From an uncultured Bacteroidia bacterium (lineage in GTDB: Bacteria; Bacteroidota; Bacteroidia; Bacteroidales; Prolixibacteraceae): DNA of 64,000 nt. Under the pieces are notes generated by a model. The model was not told the DNA's origin and made no database searches. It saw nothing but the letters and a program-made list of their open reading frames with translations. A program made the position numbers and the translations under genes. The stretch's first letter is position 1. Every line of letters starts with the position of its first letter. Location of the stretch: positions 1-64,000 of the forward strand of contig CAIVMQ010000113.1 in the NCBI GenBank assembly GCA_903907075.1, in the 5' to 3' direction. Positions 53,222-63,691 of this stretch are shown one piece after another.

Positions 53222-54637
53222 CTATTGCATTACATAGCTGTGAATCCGTTTTGCCGCATCACGTCCAGAACGAATAGCCCAAACTACAAGACTAGCTCCT
53301 CTTGTGGCATCACCTCCAACAAATATCTTATCCAAGTTAGTTGCATTATCGATCGCTTTTACATTGCCACGCTCATCGTATTCAACTCCCAGGCTGTCCA
53401 GAAGACCGCTGTGAATAGGCGATAGGAAACCCATTGATAACAATACGAGGTCTGCTTCGATGATCTTAATGGTACCGGGAAGCTCTTTCATAATCATCCG
53501 GCCGTTTTCACGGATCCACTCAACCTCTACAACTTCAACACCTGTAATCACGCCATCTTTTCCGATAAAACGCTTTGTAGCCAAGTTCCATTTGCGTTCG
53601 CAACCTTCAAGATGAGAACTTGATGTTCGCAGTGTGTTAGGCCAGTACGGCCATGGGTTATCATCGTTTCTTTTAAGTGTTGGTTTTGAAAGAATCTCAA
53701 TCTGTGTTACAGAGGCAGCCTTCTGTCGGATTGATGTCCCTACACAATCAGATCCGGTATCTCCTCCTCCAATAACTAATACTTTTTTGTCTTTAGCAGA
53801 AAGACGTATCTCTTCGGAGATTTCCTGACCGCTGATCACTTTGTTCTGTTGGCGAAGGAATTCCATTGCAAAATGGATCCCCTTAATTTCACGCCCCTCT
53901 GCGGGTAAATCACGCGGCTCCATCGCGCCACAAGCAAGGCAGATTGCATCAAAATCTTTCATCAGCTTATCTGCAGAGATGTCAATCCCTACCTTTGTAT
54001 TTACTTTGAAGTTAATCCCTTCTTTGATGAATAAGTTTATTCTACGGTCAATGACCGCTTTATTAAGCTTGAAATCTGGAATTCCATAACGCAATAAACC
54101 CCCAACCTTATCATCCTGTTCAAAAACTGTCACAGTATGGCCGGCTTTGTTAAGCATATCTGCTGTTGAAAGGCCTGCCGGTCCAGAACCGATAATCGCT
54201 ATTTTTTTTCCTGTTCGGTGAGTGGGTATTTGCTCAACAACATGGCCTAAGTCAAAGGCTTTTTCAACAATCGAACATTCATTCTCACGAATAGTTACCG
54301 CTTCGTCATGGATAGCTAGTACGCATGATTTTTCGCATGGTGCAGGGCACACCCTGCCGGTGAATTCAGGAAATGAATTTGTTGCTGCGAGTAGATCATA
54401 AGCCTCATCCCATTTGCCACGATATACAGCATCTTGCCATTCAGGAATGTTACTCTCAACTGGGCACGAGCTATGGCAGAATGGTATCCCGCAATCCATA
54501 CACCTTGAAGCCTGATCCTTGCGGTCAGTCTCATTTAAGGTCTGCTCTACTTCACCGTAATCAAAAATACGCTCGGCTGCGGGGCGGTAACCACCCTCTT
54601 TGCGCTCTATCTCTATAAAACCTTTTGGATTTCCCAT
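53222..54637 (-). CDS. gltD: Glutamate synthase (NADPH), small subunit
   Basis: Supplies electrons from NADPH to GltB through FAD and iron-sulfur clusters. It has 471 residues, with N-terminal cluster ligands in RCMDCGIPFCHSSCPVESNIP and GRVCPAPCEKSC, FAD site IAIIGSGPAGLSTADMLNKAG, NADPH site VLVIGGGDTGSDCVG, and GGDATRGASLVVWAIRSGRDAA at the C terminus. It lies 51 bases downstream of gltB and forms an operon with it. Confidence 0.96.
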   Translation of the reverse strand: MGNPKGFIEIERKEGGYRPAAERIFDYGEVEQTLNETDRKDQASRCMDCGIPFCHSSCPVESNIPEWQDAVYRGKWDEAYDLLAATNSFPEFTGRVCPAPCEKSCVLAIHDEAVTIRENECSIVEKAFDLGHVVEQIPTHRTGKKIAIIGSGPAGLSTADMLNKAGHTVTVFEQDDKVGGLLRYGIPDFKLNKAVIDRRINLFIKEGINFKVNTKVGIDISADKLMKDFDAICLACGAMEPRDLPAEGREIKGIHFAMEFLRQQNKVISGQEISEEIRLSAKDKKVLVIGGGDTGSDCVGTSIRQKAASVTQIEILSKPTLKRNDDNPWPYWPNTLRTSSSHLEGCERKWNLATKRFIGKDGVITGVEVVEVEWIRENGRMIMKELPGTIKIIEADLVLLSMGFLSPIHSGLLDSLGVEYDERGNVKAIDNATNLDKIFVGGDATRGASLVVWAIRSGRDAAKRIHSYVMQ

Positions 54638-54688
54638 CTTATTATCTTTAATCGTTGTTCGCGTTAAACGTTTTTTTGCATTGGTAAG

Positions 54689-57600
54689 TTACTCCCGTCT
54701 ATCTGGAGCATCTTCGGCCAATTCAAGTTTACGTTTTACCTCTTTTAATTTTAATTCGTTTAACACTTTCTTATATTCCAACGGAATAACTTTGACAAAT
54801 TTTGGAAGATATTCTTCCCAGTTTGTTAATACTTTACTTGCTAACGGACTTTGAGTATGAAGGAGATGTTTGCCTATTAAATCCTGTAATTCTGAGATGT
54901 CAGCTTTATCCTCAACTGGTCCTAATTCGACAAGTCCGGTATTGCAATAATATTCAAAATCGCCATTCAAATCGAGTACATAGGCTATTCCACCTGACAT
55001 ACCTGCAGCAAAATTTCTACCCGTGGTCCCTAATACAACGGTACGACCGCCTGTCATATATTCACAACAATGGTCTCCGGCACCTTCTACAACAGCCCGC
55101 GCTCCTGAATTACGGACACAGAACCGTTCTCCGGCAACTCCTTGGATATAAACATCACCACTAGTGGCTCCGTAAAGGGTGGTATTTCCAACAATGATAT
55201 TATTCTCTGGTGCAAATGTAGATCCCGTAGGTGGAAGCACAATAATCTTGCCCCCTGAGAGCCCTTTCCCAAGGTAGTCATTCGAATCACCTTCAAGTCT
55301 AAAGGTTACCCCCTTGACTAAAAATGCTCCGAAACTCTGCCCTGCTGTTCCAGTAAATTTGCAGTTAATGGTATCTTTAGGAAGTCCCTCTTCGCCATAT
55401 CGTTTTGATATTTGTCCTGAAAGCATCGCCCCAACAGTACGCATCGCATTATGTATCGTATATGAAAGCCAAACTTTTTCACCACTCTTAATCGCTTTGT
55501 TGGCATCCCGAATCAACGTTTTGTCAATAACATCATCCAGGTTCTTCGTGTTCGGATGGGTATTGCGAATTGGATTAAGTTTTGCCTCCTCAGGAAGATT
55601 AAGAAATTTGGATAAGTCGACATTCTTCATCTTCCAGTTTGTCACCTCATGGTTCTGCTCAAGTAAATCAACACGTCCAACTAAATCATCAAAAGTACGT
55701 ACTCCAATTTCAGCCATATATTCACGAATCTCTTCGGCAATAAAGGTGAAATAGTTGATTACAAATTGAGAGCGTCCCAAGAAACGCTTTCTAAGATTCT
55801 TGTTTTGGGTTGCAATACCTGCCGGACAGGTATTCAGATGGCATTTACGCATCATGATACATCCCAGGGAGATTAATGCGCCGGTAGCAAATCCGAACTC
55901 TTCAGCTCCAAGCATACCCATGATCACAACATCACGACCGGTCTTCAACTGACCATCTACCTGAAGTTTAACCCTGCCACGAAGATTATTCATCACCAGA
56001 GTCTGCTGTGTTTCAGCAATTCCAAATTCTGCGGGTAACCCTGCATGTTTGATTGAGCTCGCAGGCGATGCGCCTGTTCCCCCTTCACAACCACTGATTA
56101 TAATAATATCTGAAAATCCTTTTGCCACACCTGCCGCAATAGTCCCTACGCCAGATTCGGCAACCAGTTTTACTGAAACTTTAGCATCTGGATTGACATT
56201 TTTCAAGTCGAAAATTAACTGCGCCAAATCCTCAATAGAATATATATCGTGGTGAGGAGGTGGTGAAATCAAGGTAATTCCCGGTGTTGAATGCCTAAGT
56301 TTTGCAATAATTTTATTGATCTTAAACCCGGGTAGTTGTCCGCCCTCGCCAGGCTTAGCCCCTTGCGCAATCTTTATCTGAAGTTCCTGGGCGTTAATTA
56401 GGTAGTTATTTGTAACCCCAAAACGACCGGATGCAATTTGTTTGATCTTTGAGTTTTTATCGGTGCCGAAACGACCGGCATCTTCACCACCCTCGCCAGT
56501 ATTACTTCTTCCTCCGATCATATTCATCGCAACAGCGATCGCTTCGTGCGCCTCTTTCGAAATTGAGCCGTATGACATGGCACCAGTAACAAACCTTTTA
56601 AGGATCGATTCCGCAGACTCAACCTGATCGAGAGGTATCGGATTCTTCTTCCATTTTAATACTCCGCGAATAAACGCCGGCTGAGCATTCTGATCATCAA
56701 CGAGTTTACTGAACTTTTTATAAACGGTATAGTCATCCGATCTTGTTGCCCATTGTAATAGCGCAATACTTTGTGGATTCCAGGCATGGAACTCCCCATT
56801 GTTACGATAATGATATTCTCCAACGGTGGAGAATGTAACTTTTTTCTCGGGATTCTTGAAAGCATCGTGATGAAACATCATAGCCTCTTTGAAGATCTCC
56901 TCATAGCCAACACCACCAATACGCGAAGGTGTTCCTTTAAAGTAGTTTTCAATTAATTCATCACTAACCCCAACTGCTTCAAAGAGCTGCGATCCATGAT
57001 ACGAACGAAGTGTCGAAATTCCCATTTTAGAAAGCACTTTAAGTAACCCTTTATCAATAGACTTGATATAGTTTTTACGAGCCTCCTCATAAGGTAGTTT
57101 AATTTCTCCTTCATTAACTAAGTAGTCAATTGCCGCAAAAGCAAGATATGGATTTACCACACTGGCGCCATAACCAAGAAGTAGGGCAAAATGCATAATC
57201 TCGCGTGGCTCGGCACTTTCAACAATAATGCCAACCTGCATCCTCTTTTTAGTCTTGATCAAGTGGTGATGAACGGCAGCAACACAGAGTAACGACGGTA
57301 TTGGAGCCATATCCTCTGATACCTCACGATCGGTAAGAATAATAAAGTTTTTATGCTCGTCTACCGCCCTTTCGGCACTGTCGAGCATCGCTTTGAACGC
57401 TTTTTTAAACCCTTCTACACCATCCTTAACCGGGAACAACATCGAAATCGTCTCGTGCGTGAAGGTTTCATGTTTTAGATCCTTTATCTTCCCCAAATCA
57501 GTATTGGTAATAATAGGACTCTCAAACTTAATCAGATTGCAATGGTCAGGTATCTCATCAAGGATATTACTGCTTACCGATCCGATGTAGTTGGTTAATG

Positions 57601-59206
57601 ACATCACAAGCCCTTCTCGGATTGGATCTATAGGTGGATTGGTTACCTGAGCAAAAAGCTGACGGAAATAGTTGAAAAAACGTTTTGGTTTATCAGAAAA
57701 CACCGCTAATGGAGTATCGTTACCCATTGAACTGGTTGGTTCCTGAGCAGTCTCAGCCATCTCCTTGATGATGATCATCATCTCTTCCTTGCTGTATCCA
57801 AATACTTTGGAATATGGACCAAACTGATCCCCCATATTGGAAGAAACCCGCTGTTTTACTTTTATCTCTTCAAGTTCTAGCCTGTTTTCTTTTAGCCAGT
57901 TAATATAGGGGTTCTGACGACTTAATTCAGCTTTTACCTCTTTATCAGGAATTATAATTCCTAATTGAGTATCTACCAATAATAATTTACCTGGTCTTAA
58001 TCTCCCTTTTTCTTTAATGTCGGCTGCAGGAAAGACCTGAACACCAACTTCAGAACCCATTACAATGAGATCATTTTTAGTGATCACATAACGCGAAGGA
58101 CGCAGTCCACTGCGGTCGAGGGTTCCACCAATATAACGCCCATCTGAGAAAACCATTGAAGCTGGACCGTCCCACGGTTCCATAATGGTTGAATGGTATT
58201 CGTAAAAAGCTTTTAAACTCTCAGGTATCGGATTTTTCTCATTAAAAGATTCCGGAATCATCATACACAGCGAATGAGGCATCGTTCTGCCTGTCATATG
58301 AAGAAACTCTAAGGTGTTGTCAAATGATGCGGAGTCAGATTTTCCGGGCTCGATGATCGGATAAAGTTTCTCAAGCTCATCTCCAAAAAGATCAGATTCG
58401 AGTAACGATTCACGTGCATGCATCCATTGACGGTTCCCATTGATAGTATTGATCTCCCCATTATGGGCAATCATCCGAAAAGGCTGAGCAAGACTCCAGG
58501 TTGGGAACGTATTGGTGCTAAAGCGAGAGTGAACTAACGCTATCGCACTCGACATTGCCGGATTGGTGAGATCTTTGAAGTAGTCGCGTAATTGGCCAGG
58601 AGTAAACATCCCCTTGTAAATCATTATCTTACTAGAGAAACTAGGAAGATAAAATGCATCTTTTTCAGACAACTGAGATTCTCTGATAATCCGTTCCGCC
58701 TGTTTGCGTGCAAGATATAGTTTACGTTCGAGAATGTCTTGCTCGTAATCTCCCTTTACAAATATTTGACGGATCTGCGGTTCAGACTTTTTTGCTATCT
58801 CCCCAATTACAGAATTGTCAACAGGAACCTCTCGCCAACAGATTACTTGAAGACCTTCGGATTCAACATATCTGTTTAGTACCTCGGTGCAATAAGCTGC
58901 CTCCTCCTCATTTTCAGGAAGGAAAACTAAGCCTGTTCCATATTTTCCGGATTGGGGAACAGCAATCTTTAACGATACAAAAAAATCATGTGGCAACTGC
59001 ATTAATATTCCTGCACCATCTCCGGTTTTATTGTCAGAGCTCGTTGCACCCCGATGATCCATATTTAATAATACGGTAAGTCCACGTTCAATAATGTCAT
59101 GCGACTTTTGTCCCTTAATATGAGCCACAAATCCGATACCACAGGCATCGTGTTCATTGTTAGGATCATACAGCCCTTGAGCTTTTGGAAAACTATTTGG
59201 TTCCAT
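54689..59206 (-). CDS. gltB: Glutamate synthase (NADPH), large subunit
   Basis: Converts glutamine and 2-oxoglutarate to two glutamates. I use the ATG at 59206 (1505 aa); the ORF track begins at an upstream TTG. The N-terminal nucleophile after propeptide removal is the Cys of HDACGIGFVAHIKG, so about 22 residues are cleaved. The FMN domain contains GGRSNTGEGGED and PGEGGQLPG. The 3Fe-4S ligands are in CIMMRKCHLNTCPAG. The C-terminal beta-helix domain ends near ELGPVEDKADISELQ. Together with GltD it supplies glutamate for the arginine, proline and histidine genes in this window. Confidence 0.97.
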   Translation of the reverse strand: MEPNSFPKAQGLYDPNNEHDACGIGFVAHIKGQKSHDIIERGLTVLLNMDHRGATSSDNKTGDGAGILMQLPHDFFVSLKIAVPQSGKYGTGLVFLPENEEEAAYCTEVLNRYVESEGLQVICWREVPVDNSVIGEIAKKSEPQIRQIFVKGDYEQDILERKLYLARKQAERIIRESQLSEKDAFYLPSFSSKIMIYKGMFTPGQLRDYFKDLTNPAMSSAIALVHSRFSTNTFPTWSLAQPFRMIAHNGEINTINGNRQWMHARESLLESDLFGDELEKLYPIIEPGKSDSASFDNTLEFLHMTGRTMPHSLCMMIPESFNEKNPIPESLKAFYEYHSTIMEPWDGPASMVFSDGRYIGGTLDRSGLRPSRYVITKNDLIVMGSEVGVQVFPAADIKEKGRLRPGKLLLVDTQLGIIIPDKEVKAELSRQNPYINWLKENRLELEEIKVKQRVSSNMGDQFGPYSKVFGYSKEEMMIIIKEMAETAQEPTSSMGNDTPLAVFSDKPKRFFNYFRQLFAQVTNPPIDPIREGLVMSLTNYIGSVSSNILDEIPDHCNLIKFESPIITNTDLGKIKDLKHETFTHETISMLFPVKDGVEGFKKAFKAMLDSAERAVDEHKNFIILTDREVSEDMAPIPSLLCVAAVHHHLIKTKKRMQVGIIVESAEPREIMHFALLLGYGASVVNPYLAFAAIDYLVNEGEIKLPYEEARKNYIKSIDKGLLKVLSKMGISTLRSYHGSQLFEAVGVSDELIENYFKGTPSRIGGVGYEEIFKEAMMFHHDAFKNPEKKVTFSTVGEYHYRNNGEFHAWNPQSIALLQWATRSDDYTVYKKFSKLVDDQNAQPAFIRGVLKWKKNPIPLDQVESAESILKRFVTGAMSYGSISKEAHEAIAVAMNMIGGRSNTGEGGEDAGRFGTDKNSKIKQIASGRFGVTNNYLINAQELQIKIAQGAKPGEGGQLPGFKINKIIAKLRHSTPGITLISPPPHHDIYSIEDLAQLIFDLKNVNPDAKVSVKLVAESGVGTIAAGVAKGFSDIIIISGCEGGTGASPASSIKHAGLPAEFGIAETQQTLVMNNLRGRVKLQVDGQLKTGRDVVIMGMLGAEEFGFATGALISLGCIMMRKCHLNTCPAGIATQNKNLRKRFLGRSQFVINYFTFIAEEIREYMAEIGVRTFDDLVGRVDLLEQNHEVTNWKMKNVDLSKFLNLPEEAKLNPIRNTHPNTKNLDDVIDKTLIRDANKAIKSGEKVWLSYTIHNAMRTVGAMLSGQISKRYGEEGLPKDTINCKFTGTAGQSFGAFLVKGVTFRLEGDSNDYLGKGLSGGKIIVLPPTGSTFAPENNIIVGNTTLYGATSGDVYIQGVAGERFCVRNSGARAVVEGAGDHCCEYMTGGRTVVLGTTGRNFAAGMSGGIAYVLDLNGDFEYYCNTGLVELGPVEDKADISELQDLIGKHLLHTQSPLASKVLTNWEEYLPKFVKVIPLEYKKVLNELKLKEVKRKLELAEDAPDRRE

Positions 59207-59601
59207 GTGATAAAAAATTAGCAAAACTCCGTATCTTCAATCAGACAGGAAGTATTTATTATGATCTGTTGGTAAATATGCGATAAAAAGCCATAATCTG
59301 TAACAAAATGAAAGTAAATCACAGCTATTGCTTAAAAACTAAAATCAAAAGTACAATTTTTGCTTTAAATATAACTATTCATTTGGCTCTTAAATCAGTT
59401 TTATTTTCTCATAACCAGCAGTAGTGGTTAAATATGGGGTAAAATGAATTGATAATCAACCGTGTAGTTATAGATATTAAATAATCATTAAATATCTATA
59501 AGTAACATATAATAGTTTATTCTCGACAAAATGAATCTAATTTAACTAGATTAATGTTTGTTTTGCTTATTTAATCTCGTAAATATAATCTATTTAGTAT
59601 T
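59207..59601. other. Intergenic region between argH and gltB
   Basis: A 395-base AT-rich region. It holds a gltB -7 element at 59346-59353, an AT-rich inverted repeat (ATAGATATT/AATATCTAT) near 59468-59498, and a weak hairpin (AATCTA/TAGATT) near 59533-59551 that could end argH transcription. No gene is seen. Confidence 0.45.
59346..59353 (-). promoter_or_regulatory. -7 promoter element for gltBD
   Basis: On the minus strand TACTTTTG is a perfect TAnnTTTG match, giving a leader of about 130 bases. The -33 position is GTT instead of TTG. Confidence 0.45.
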
Positions 59602-60942
59602 TTAAATCTTTCCGTTTAAAAGATTCTCAATTGCACCCTTTGCCTGTTTAAAGTTGAAACTGGTAATAATCTGCTCCATCCTCTGCTTCACCTGGGGATG
59701 ACAAAGATTTCCAATACTTCCCTGATGGGTGTGGTTAATCTTTTTATTGGGATGAAAAGTGGCGGAATTAATCGATTCTCCAATCTTTCGATAAGCCTCT
59801 CTAAAAGGAACACCTTGAAGTACCAATGTGTTCACCTCCTCTACACTATATATATTCTCATACCGTATATCCTCCATGATCTTCTCGTTAACCTTTAGGT
59901 GGCTAATTGCAAATGATGTTATTGATAAACAGTTTTTTAGATCGTGAAATGATGGAACAAAGGCCTCCTTGATTAGTTGAAGATCTCGAAAATAACCGCT
60001 TGGTAAATTATTGGTCATTACTAATATCTGATTTGGAAGCGACTGAATCCGGTTGCAATGCGATCTGAGTAACTCAAATACATCGGGGTTCTTTTTGTGC
60101 GGCATAATACTCGAGCCAGTTGTTAACTCTTCGGGTAACGCAATAAAATTAAAATTTTGGCTCATGAAAAGACAAACATCATAGGCCAGTTTTGATAGGG
60201 TTGAGGCAATGGAAGCAAGGGCAAAGGCGATTATTTTCTCGATCTTTCCTCTTCCCATTTGAGCGTAAATGACATTGTAATTCATCGATTCAAAGCCCAG
60301 TAGATCAGTGGTCATCTGTCGGTCTAATGGAAACGATGAGCCATATCCGGCTCCTGAACCGAGTGGATTTTGATCGGTAATGCGATATGCAGCCTGGAGT
60401 AACAAAAGGTCGTCCGCCAGACTCTCCGCATATGCGCCAAACCAAAGTCCGAAAGATGATGGCATGGCAACTTGAAGATGGGTGTAACCGGGCATCAGGA
60501 TATCTTTATTTTTTTCGCTTTGTGTAAGAAGGATATTAAAGAGGTCGTTGACTTGTTCGACTATTGCTCTGATTTCTTCTCTTGCAAAGAGTTTGAGGTC
60601 AAGCAGTACTTGATCATTTCGGGATCGTCCGCTGTGGATCTTTTTACCGGTGTCACCAAGTTTGCGGGTGAGCATAAGTTCGATCTGAGAGTGAACATCT
60701 TCACTTCCAGCTTCAATGGTGAAGCTTCCCCCTTTGATCTCAATGTAAATCAACCTTAACTCCTTGGTTAACGAATTAAGCTCTTCCTTTGATAGTAACC
60801 CTATTGATTTCAACATCTGTATATGAGCCAAAGAGCCAAGCACATCGTATTGAGCCAGGAAATAATCCATCTCAGTATCCCGTCCAATGGTAAATGTTTC
60901 AATAAGCTTATTTATTTCGGTCCCTTTGTCCCAGAGCTTCAT
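59602..60942 (-). CDS. argH: Argininosuccinate lyase
   Basis: Last step of arginine synthesis, splitting argininosuccinate to arginine and fumarate. It has 446 residues of the fumarase/aspartase fold. SEDVHSQIELMLTRKLGDTGKKIHSGRSRNDQ and TGSSIMPHKKNPD (catalytic serine loop) are present, along with PGYTHLQVAMPSSFG. It lies 17 kb from the rest of the arginine genes, on the opposite strand, next to gltBD. It has no evident ARG box. Confidence 0.95.
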   Translation of the reverse strand: MKLWDKGTEINKLIETFTIGRDTEMDYFLAQYDVLGSLAHIQMLKSIGLLSKEELNSLTKELRLIYIEIKGGSFTIEAGSEDVHSQIELMLTRKLGDTGKKIHSGRSRNDQVLLDLKLFAREEIRAIVEQVNDLFNILLTQSEKNKDILMPGYTHLQVAMPSSFGLWFGAYAESLADDLLLLQAAYRITDQNPLGSGAGYGSSFPLDRQMTTDLLGFESMNYNVIYAQMGRGKIEKIIAFALASIASTLSKLAYDVCLFMSQNFNFIALPEELTTGSSIMPHKKNPDVFELLRSHCNRIQSLPNQILVMTNNLPSGYFRDLQLIKEAFVPSFHDLKNCLSITSFAISHLKVNEKIMEDIRYENIYSVEEVNTLVLQGVPFREAYRKIGESINSATFHPNKKINHTHQGSIGNLCHPQVKQRMEQIITSFNFKQAKGAIENLLNGKI

Positions 60943-61182
60943 GATCGTAATCGTTAAAATTTAGTGTAAAATTATTATATTCCCATTAAAAATCGATATC
61001 CTGCGATCGTTCTTCTGTTAAAATCATGAAAAATATGTTGTCTGTAAACCAATTTTACAATTTTTAAACCCAATACTTCTAATGTCAGGCTAGTAGGTTT
61101 ATCGTTTAATTGAATTTGTTTTTTCTTCGTGTTTGAGCAGATTAGATTTTTTGACCGCTCTGCAGAACAATTTAAAGAGGTT

Positions 61183-62562
61183 TTATTCCTTGCTTTTTTC
61201 CCAAGCTCTCATTTCGAGTCTGTACTTTTCGATTTCACTCTTGGAGCTCTTTCGGATAAAATTCCCTGTAGGCATAAGAAATTTGCTTTCGTTTGGAGGT
61301 GCGTATTGTGTTATAATATTATTACCTAAGTGGTCTTTGTGTATTGTAAACCGATCGAAATTATCTCCTTGTGAGGTGTATGCTCCAAATTGGATAGAGT
61401 CATTGTATACATCAAACAATTGAAACATCGCAGTATTTGATGCCAATTTATCCATTTTGTCAGAAAAATTAATGTCGTATAGCTTTGGACTTGCATGACT
61501 TACGATATAGACAGGACCTTGTTTGTGATTCTGCTCGGTGGTGGGTATATGAATGGCCCGCCCATACGAATGATCATGCCCGGCCAGCACTAGATCGACA
61601 TGGTATTGGTCAAATAATGACTTAAATAATGTGCGTAAATAAAAGTAGTCTCTTCCTCTGCTGGTCGAATACAAAGGGTGATGCATAAAAACTACAATCC
61701 ATTTTTGGTGTGTCTGCTCCAGGACCGACTTAAGCCAATTGCGTTGTTCCAATGCTGAAGGGATCGATTGAATTCCGTTAGAATCAATGCTTATAAATCG
61801 TGTTTGTTTGAAATCCCAATAACATGACCGTCCCAGAAAGTTTGGTGGGCCATTTTGAGGTAAGGTAAGGTGGGATGTCCATCTTGGATCAAGCTTTTGG
61901 ATAATTCCCTTGTAGTATTCATGATTACCCGGTGTCGCAATCACAGGGATTGTCCTGAAAAGTGTGCCTCCCGATCGAAACCATTCACCCCAATAGGCAT
62001 CGTGCGGACGTTCGATCATATCGCCTACATAAAGGACGAATGAAGCATTGGGGCGCGATAATGAAGCCTCTTGAAGTAAATTCCCCGCTATCCCATTGAT
62101 TGAATCCTGAACGTCGCCAAGGAATATAAAGGAGAAGGTGCTGTCAGCTTTATTTGCGATTTTAAAATCAGACCATTCAGACCATCGGTTGTCATTGGCG
62201 ACACGATAACTGTAGGTTTGATCTGAACGGAGATTTTCAATTCTGATTCTGAAAAAGGCAGATGCCCCCCCCGAGGTTCTAATGATATTTGGCTTTGAGG
62301 TGAATCCAGTCGTGTCGCTTTGGAATGACTTACCTGCCAGCTGGAGTATGCCCTGTTTCGTTAAGGTATCCCCTTCCCAGGTTATATCACGAGAGTCAGA
62401 AAGGTTTCCGGAACATGTTAATAGGATACGTGATGGATTGATAGAGGCTTGAAAATGGGGTTCTGCCGGATTGTAAAACCAATTGTCCCATTTTAACCAA
62501 AGTACTAGGATGATCACGAGGGTAATTCCTGCCCAGATCGTTTTTTTTGTCGTGCGTTTCAT
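61183..62562 (-). CDS. Purple-acid-phosphatase-like metallophosphoesterase
   Basis: A 459-residue protein anchored or exported by an N-terminal helix (TIWAGITLVIILVLWLKW). A fibronectin/PAP N-terminal-like beta domain (residues ~35-140, with FFRIRIENLRSDQTYSYRV) precedes a calcineurin-like catalytic domain with all metal motifs: FIFLGDVQDS, LYVGDMIERP, TPGNHEYY, VVFMHHPLYS and LAGHDHSYGR. It is probably a periplasmic or outer-membrane phosphoesterase; the substrate is unknown. Divergent from the porin-like gene. Confidence 0.87.
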   Translation of the reverse strand: MKRTTKKTIWAGITLVIILVLWLKWDNWFYNPAEPHFQASINPSRILLTCSGNLSDSRDITWEGDTLTKQGILQLAGKSFQSDTTGFTSKPNIIRTSGGASAFFRIRIENLRSDQTYSYRVANDNRWSEWSDFKIANKADSTFSFIFLGDVQDSINGIAGNLLQEASLSRPNASFVLYVGDMIERPHDAYWGEWFRSGGTLFRTIPVIATPGNHEYYKGIIQKLDPRWTSHLTLPQNGPPNFLGRSCYWDFKQTRFISIDSNGIQSIPSALEQRNWLKSVLEQTHQKWIVVFMHHPLYSTSRGRDYFYLRTLFKSLFDQYHVDLVLAGHDHSYGRAIHIPTTEQNHKQGPVYIVSHASPKLYDINFSDKMDKLASNTAMFQLFDVYNDSIQFGAYTSQGDNFDRFTIHKDHLGNNIITQYAPPNESKFLMPTGNFIRKSSKSEIEKYRLEMRAWEKSKE

Positions 62563-63006
62563 TGTTGTGGACCTTTCCCCAAATTTAAACTTTATTCTTA
62601 GTATACAGATCTTCCTCGAGTATTGTTTATTATTCTTTTTTATTTATCGATTTCTCCAGAATCAAAAAGACAAATATATTTGCATTAAAATATCAAAAAG
62701 ATAAAATTTATATTAAAATAAATCATAAAGTTATATAAATGGCTAAATATAGTTCAATACGCTCAAAATCTAACGATTAGCATGTTTTTGTTTCATTTAA
62801 ACAGGGGTTGATTGTTAAATTAATGTTATTTTAATTAGATATTGATAAAAATATGGGGGTATGATTCTTATAAAACATAGATTTGTGTAGAAAATGATGT
62901 AAAAATTGGGGTTAAATTTAAAAATACATAAAAATTTAATTTTCAAGTAAAGAATAATTTAAGTCAAAATAGAAATAAGTATTGTTAATTTTAAAATCAA
63001 ATCATT
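62563..63006. other. Divergent AT-rich promoter region
   Basis: These 444 bases have no ORF of note. The palindrome CAAATATATTTG at 62671-62682 provides a perfect -7 box (TATATTTG) on both strands, and TAGATTTG at 62878-62885 provides another for the plus strand. The rest is very AT-rich. Confidence 0.4.
62878..62885 (+). promoter_or_regulatory. -7 promoter element for the porin/P-II genes
   Basis: TAGATTTG matches TAnnTTTG exactly, about 120 bases upstream of the porin-like gene. No TTG is found at the -33 position. Confidence 0.35.
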
Positions 63007-63669
63007 ATGAAAAAAGTTTATTTAATTTTAATTGCAGCCTTCTTAATTGCCGGAACCTATTCAGGTTATTCTCAAGAGTCAAAAGGTGCCTGGACAACCG
63101 GAGCCGATTTTTACAACCGTTACAATTGGAGAGGGAGTGATTTTGGTAACTCACCCGCAATTCAACCAACTATTAAATATGTTGACGGCGGTTTTTCATT
63201 GGGTGCTTGGGGTAGTTATTCGTTATCGGGTGTCACAACTGCAACTGAAGCTGATTTATTTATGACCTATGCTTTTAAAAGTGGATTTAGCTTAACTCTG
63301 ACAGATTATTATTTTCCTGTTGAACCTGGGAGTGTAGGTAACTATACGACATATAAGGCACCCCATATGTTTGAAATATCTCCGGGCTTTACCGCCGGAA
63401 AATTTAGCATCGTTGGGAACTATGCGTTTGCAAATGTGAATAACGATATTTATGTCGAAACTGCCTTAGCACTTAAAACTTGTAGCTTGTTTGTTGGTGC
63501 CGGAAATGAGCAGTACTCTAGTGATAAAAAGTTTAATGTTGTTAACATTGGTATTTCAACAACAAAAACAATCACTATTTCTGATAAATTTACATTGCCC
63601 TTAACAGGTAAAGTTATTTTGAATCCAAATAAGGATCAAATATTCTTTGTGTTTGGGTTTACTATATAA
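63007..63669 (+). CDS. Outer-membrane beta-barrel (TorF/porin-like) protein
   Basis: A 220-residue protein with a signal peptide (MKKVYLILIAAFLIAGTYSGYSQ) and alternating beta strands (ADFYNRYNWRGSDFG, FSLGAWGSYSLSG, FMTYAFKSGFSLTLTDYYF), ending in a C-terminal aromatic strand IFFVFGFTI typical of outer-membrane barrels. The NRYNWRG start of the barrel resembles TIGR02001/TorF-type putative porins. It lies 22 bases before a P-II gene, which suggests a function in nitrogen-compound uptake; this is context only. Confidence 0.7.
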   Translation: MKKVYLILIAAFLIAGTYSGYSQESKGAWTTGADFYNRYNWRGSDFGNSPAIQPTIKYVDGGFSLGAWGSYSLSGVTTATEADLFMTYAFKSGFSLTLTDYYFPVEPGSVGNYTTYKAPHMFEISPGFTAGKFSIVGNYAFANVNNDIYVETALALKTCSLFVGAGNEQYSSDKKFNVVNIGISTTKTITISDKFTLPLTGKVILNPNKDQIFFVFGFTI

Positions 63670-63691
63670 TTTACACTTAAATTATCAAATC

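Noticed and set aside
59207-59224. TTG start of gltB given in the ORF track
   Set aside because: The six extra residues are not part of the family N terminus; the ATG at 59206 fits the propeptide before the catalytic Cys.
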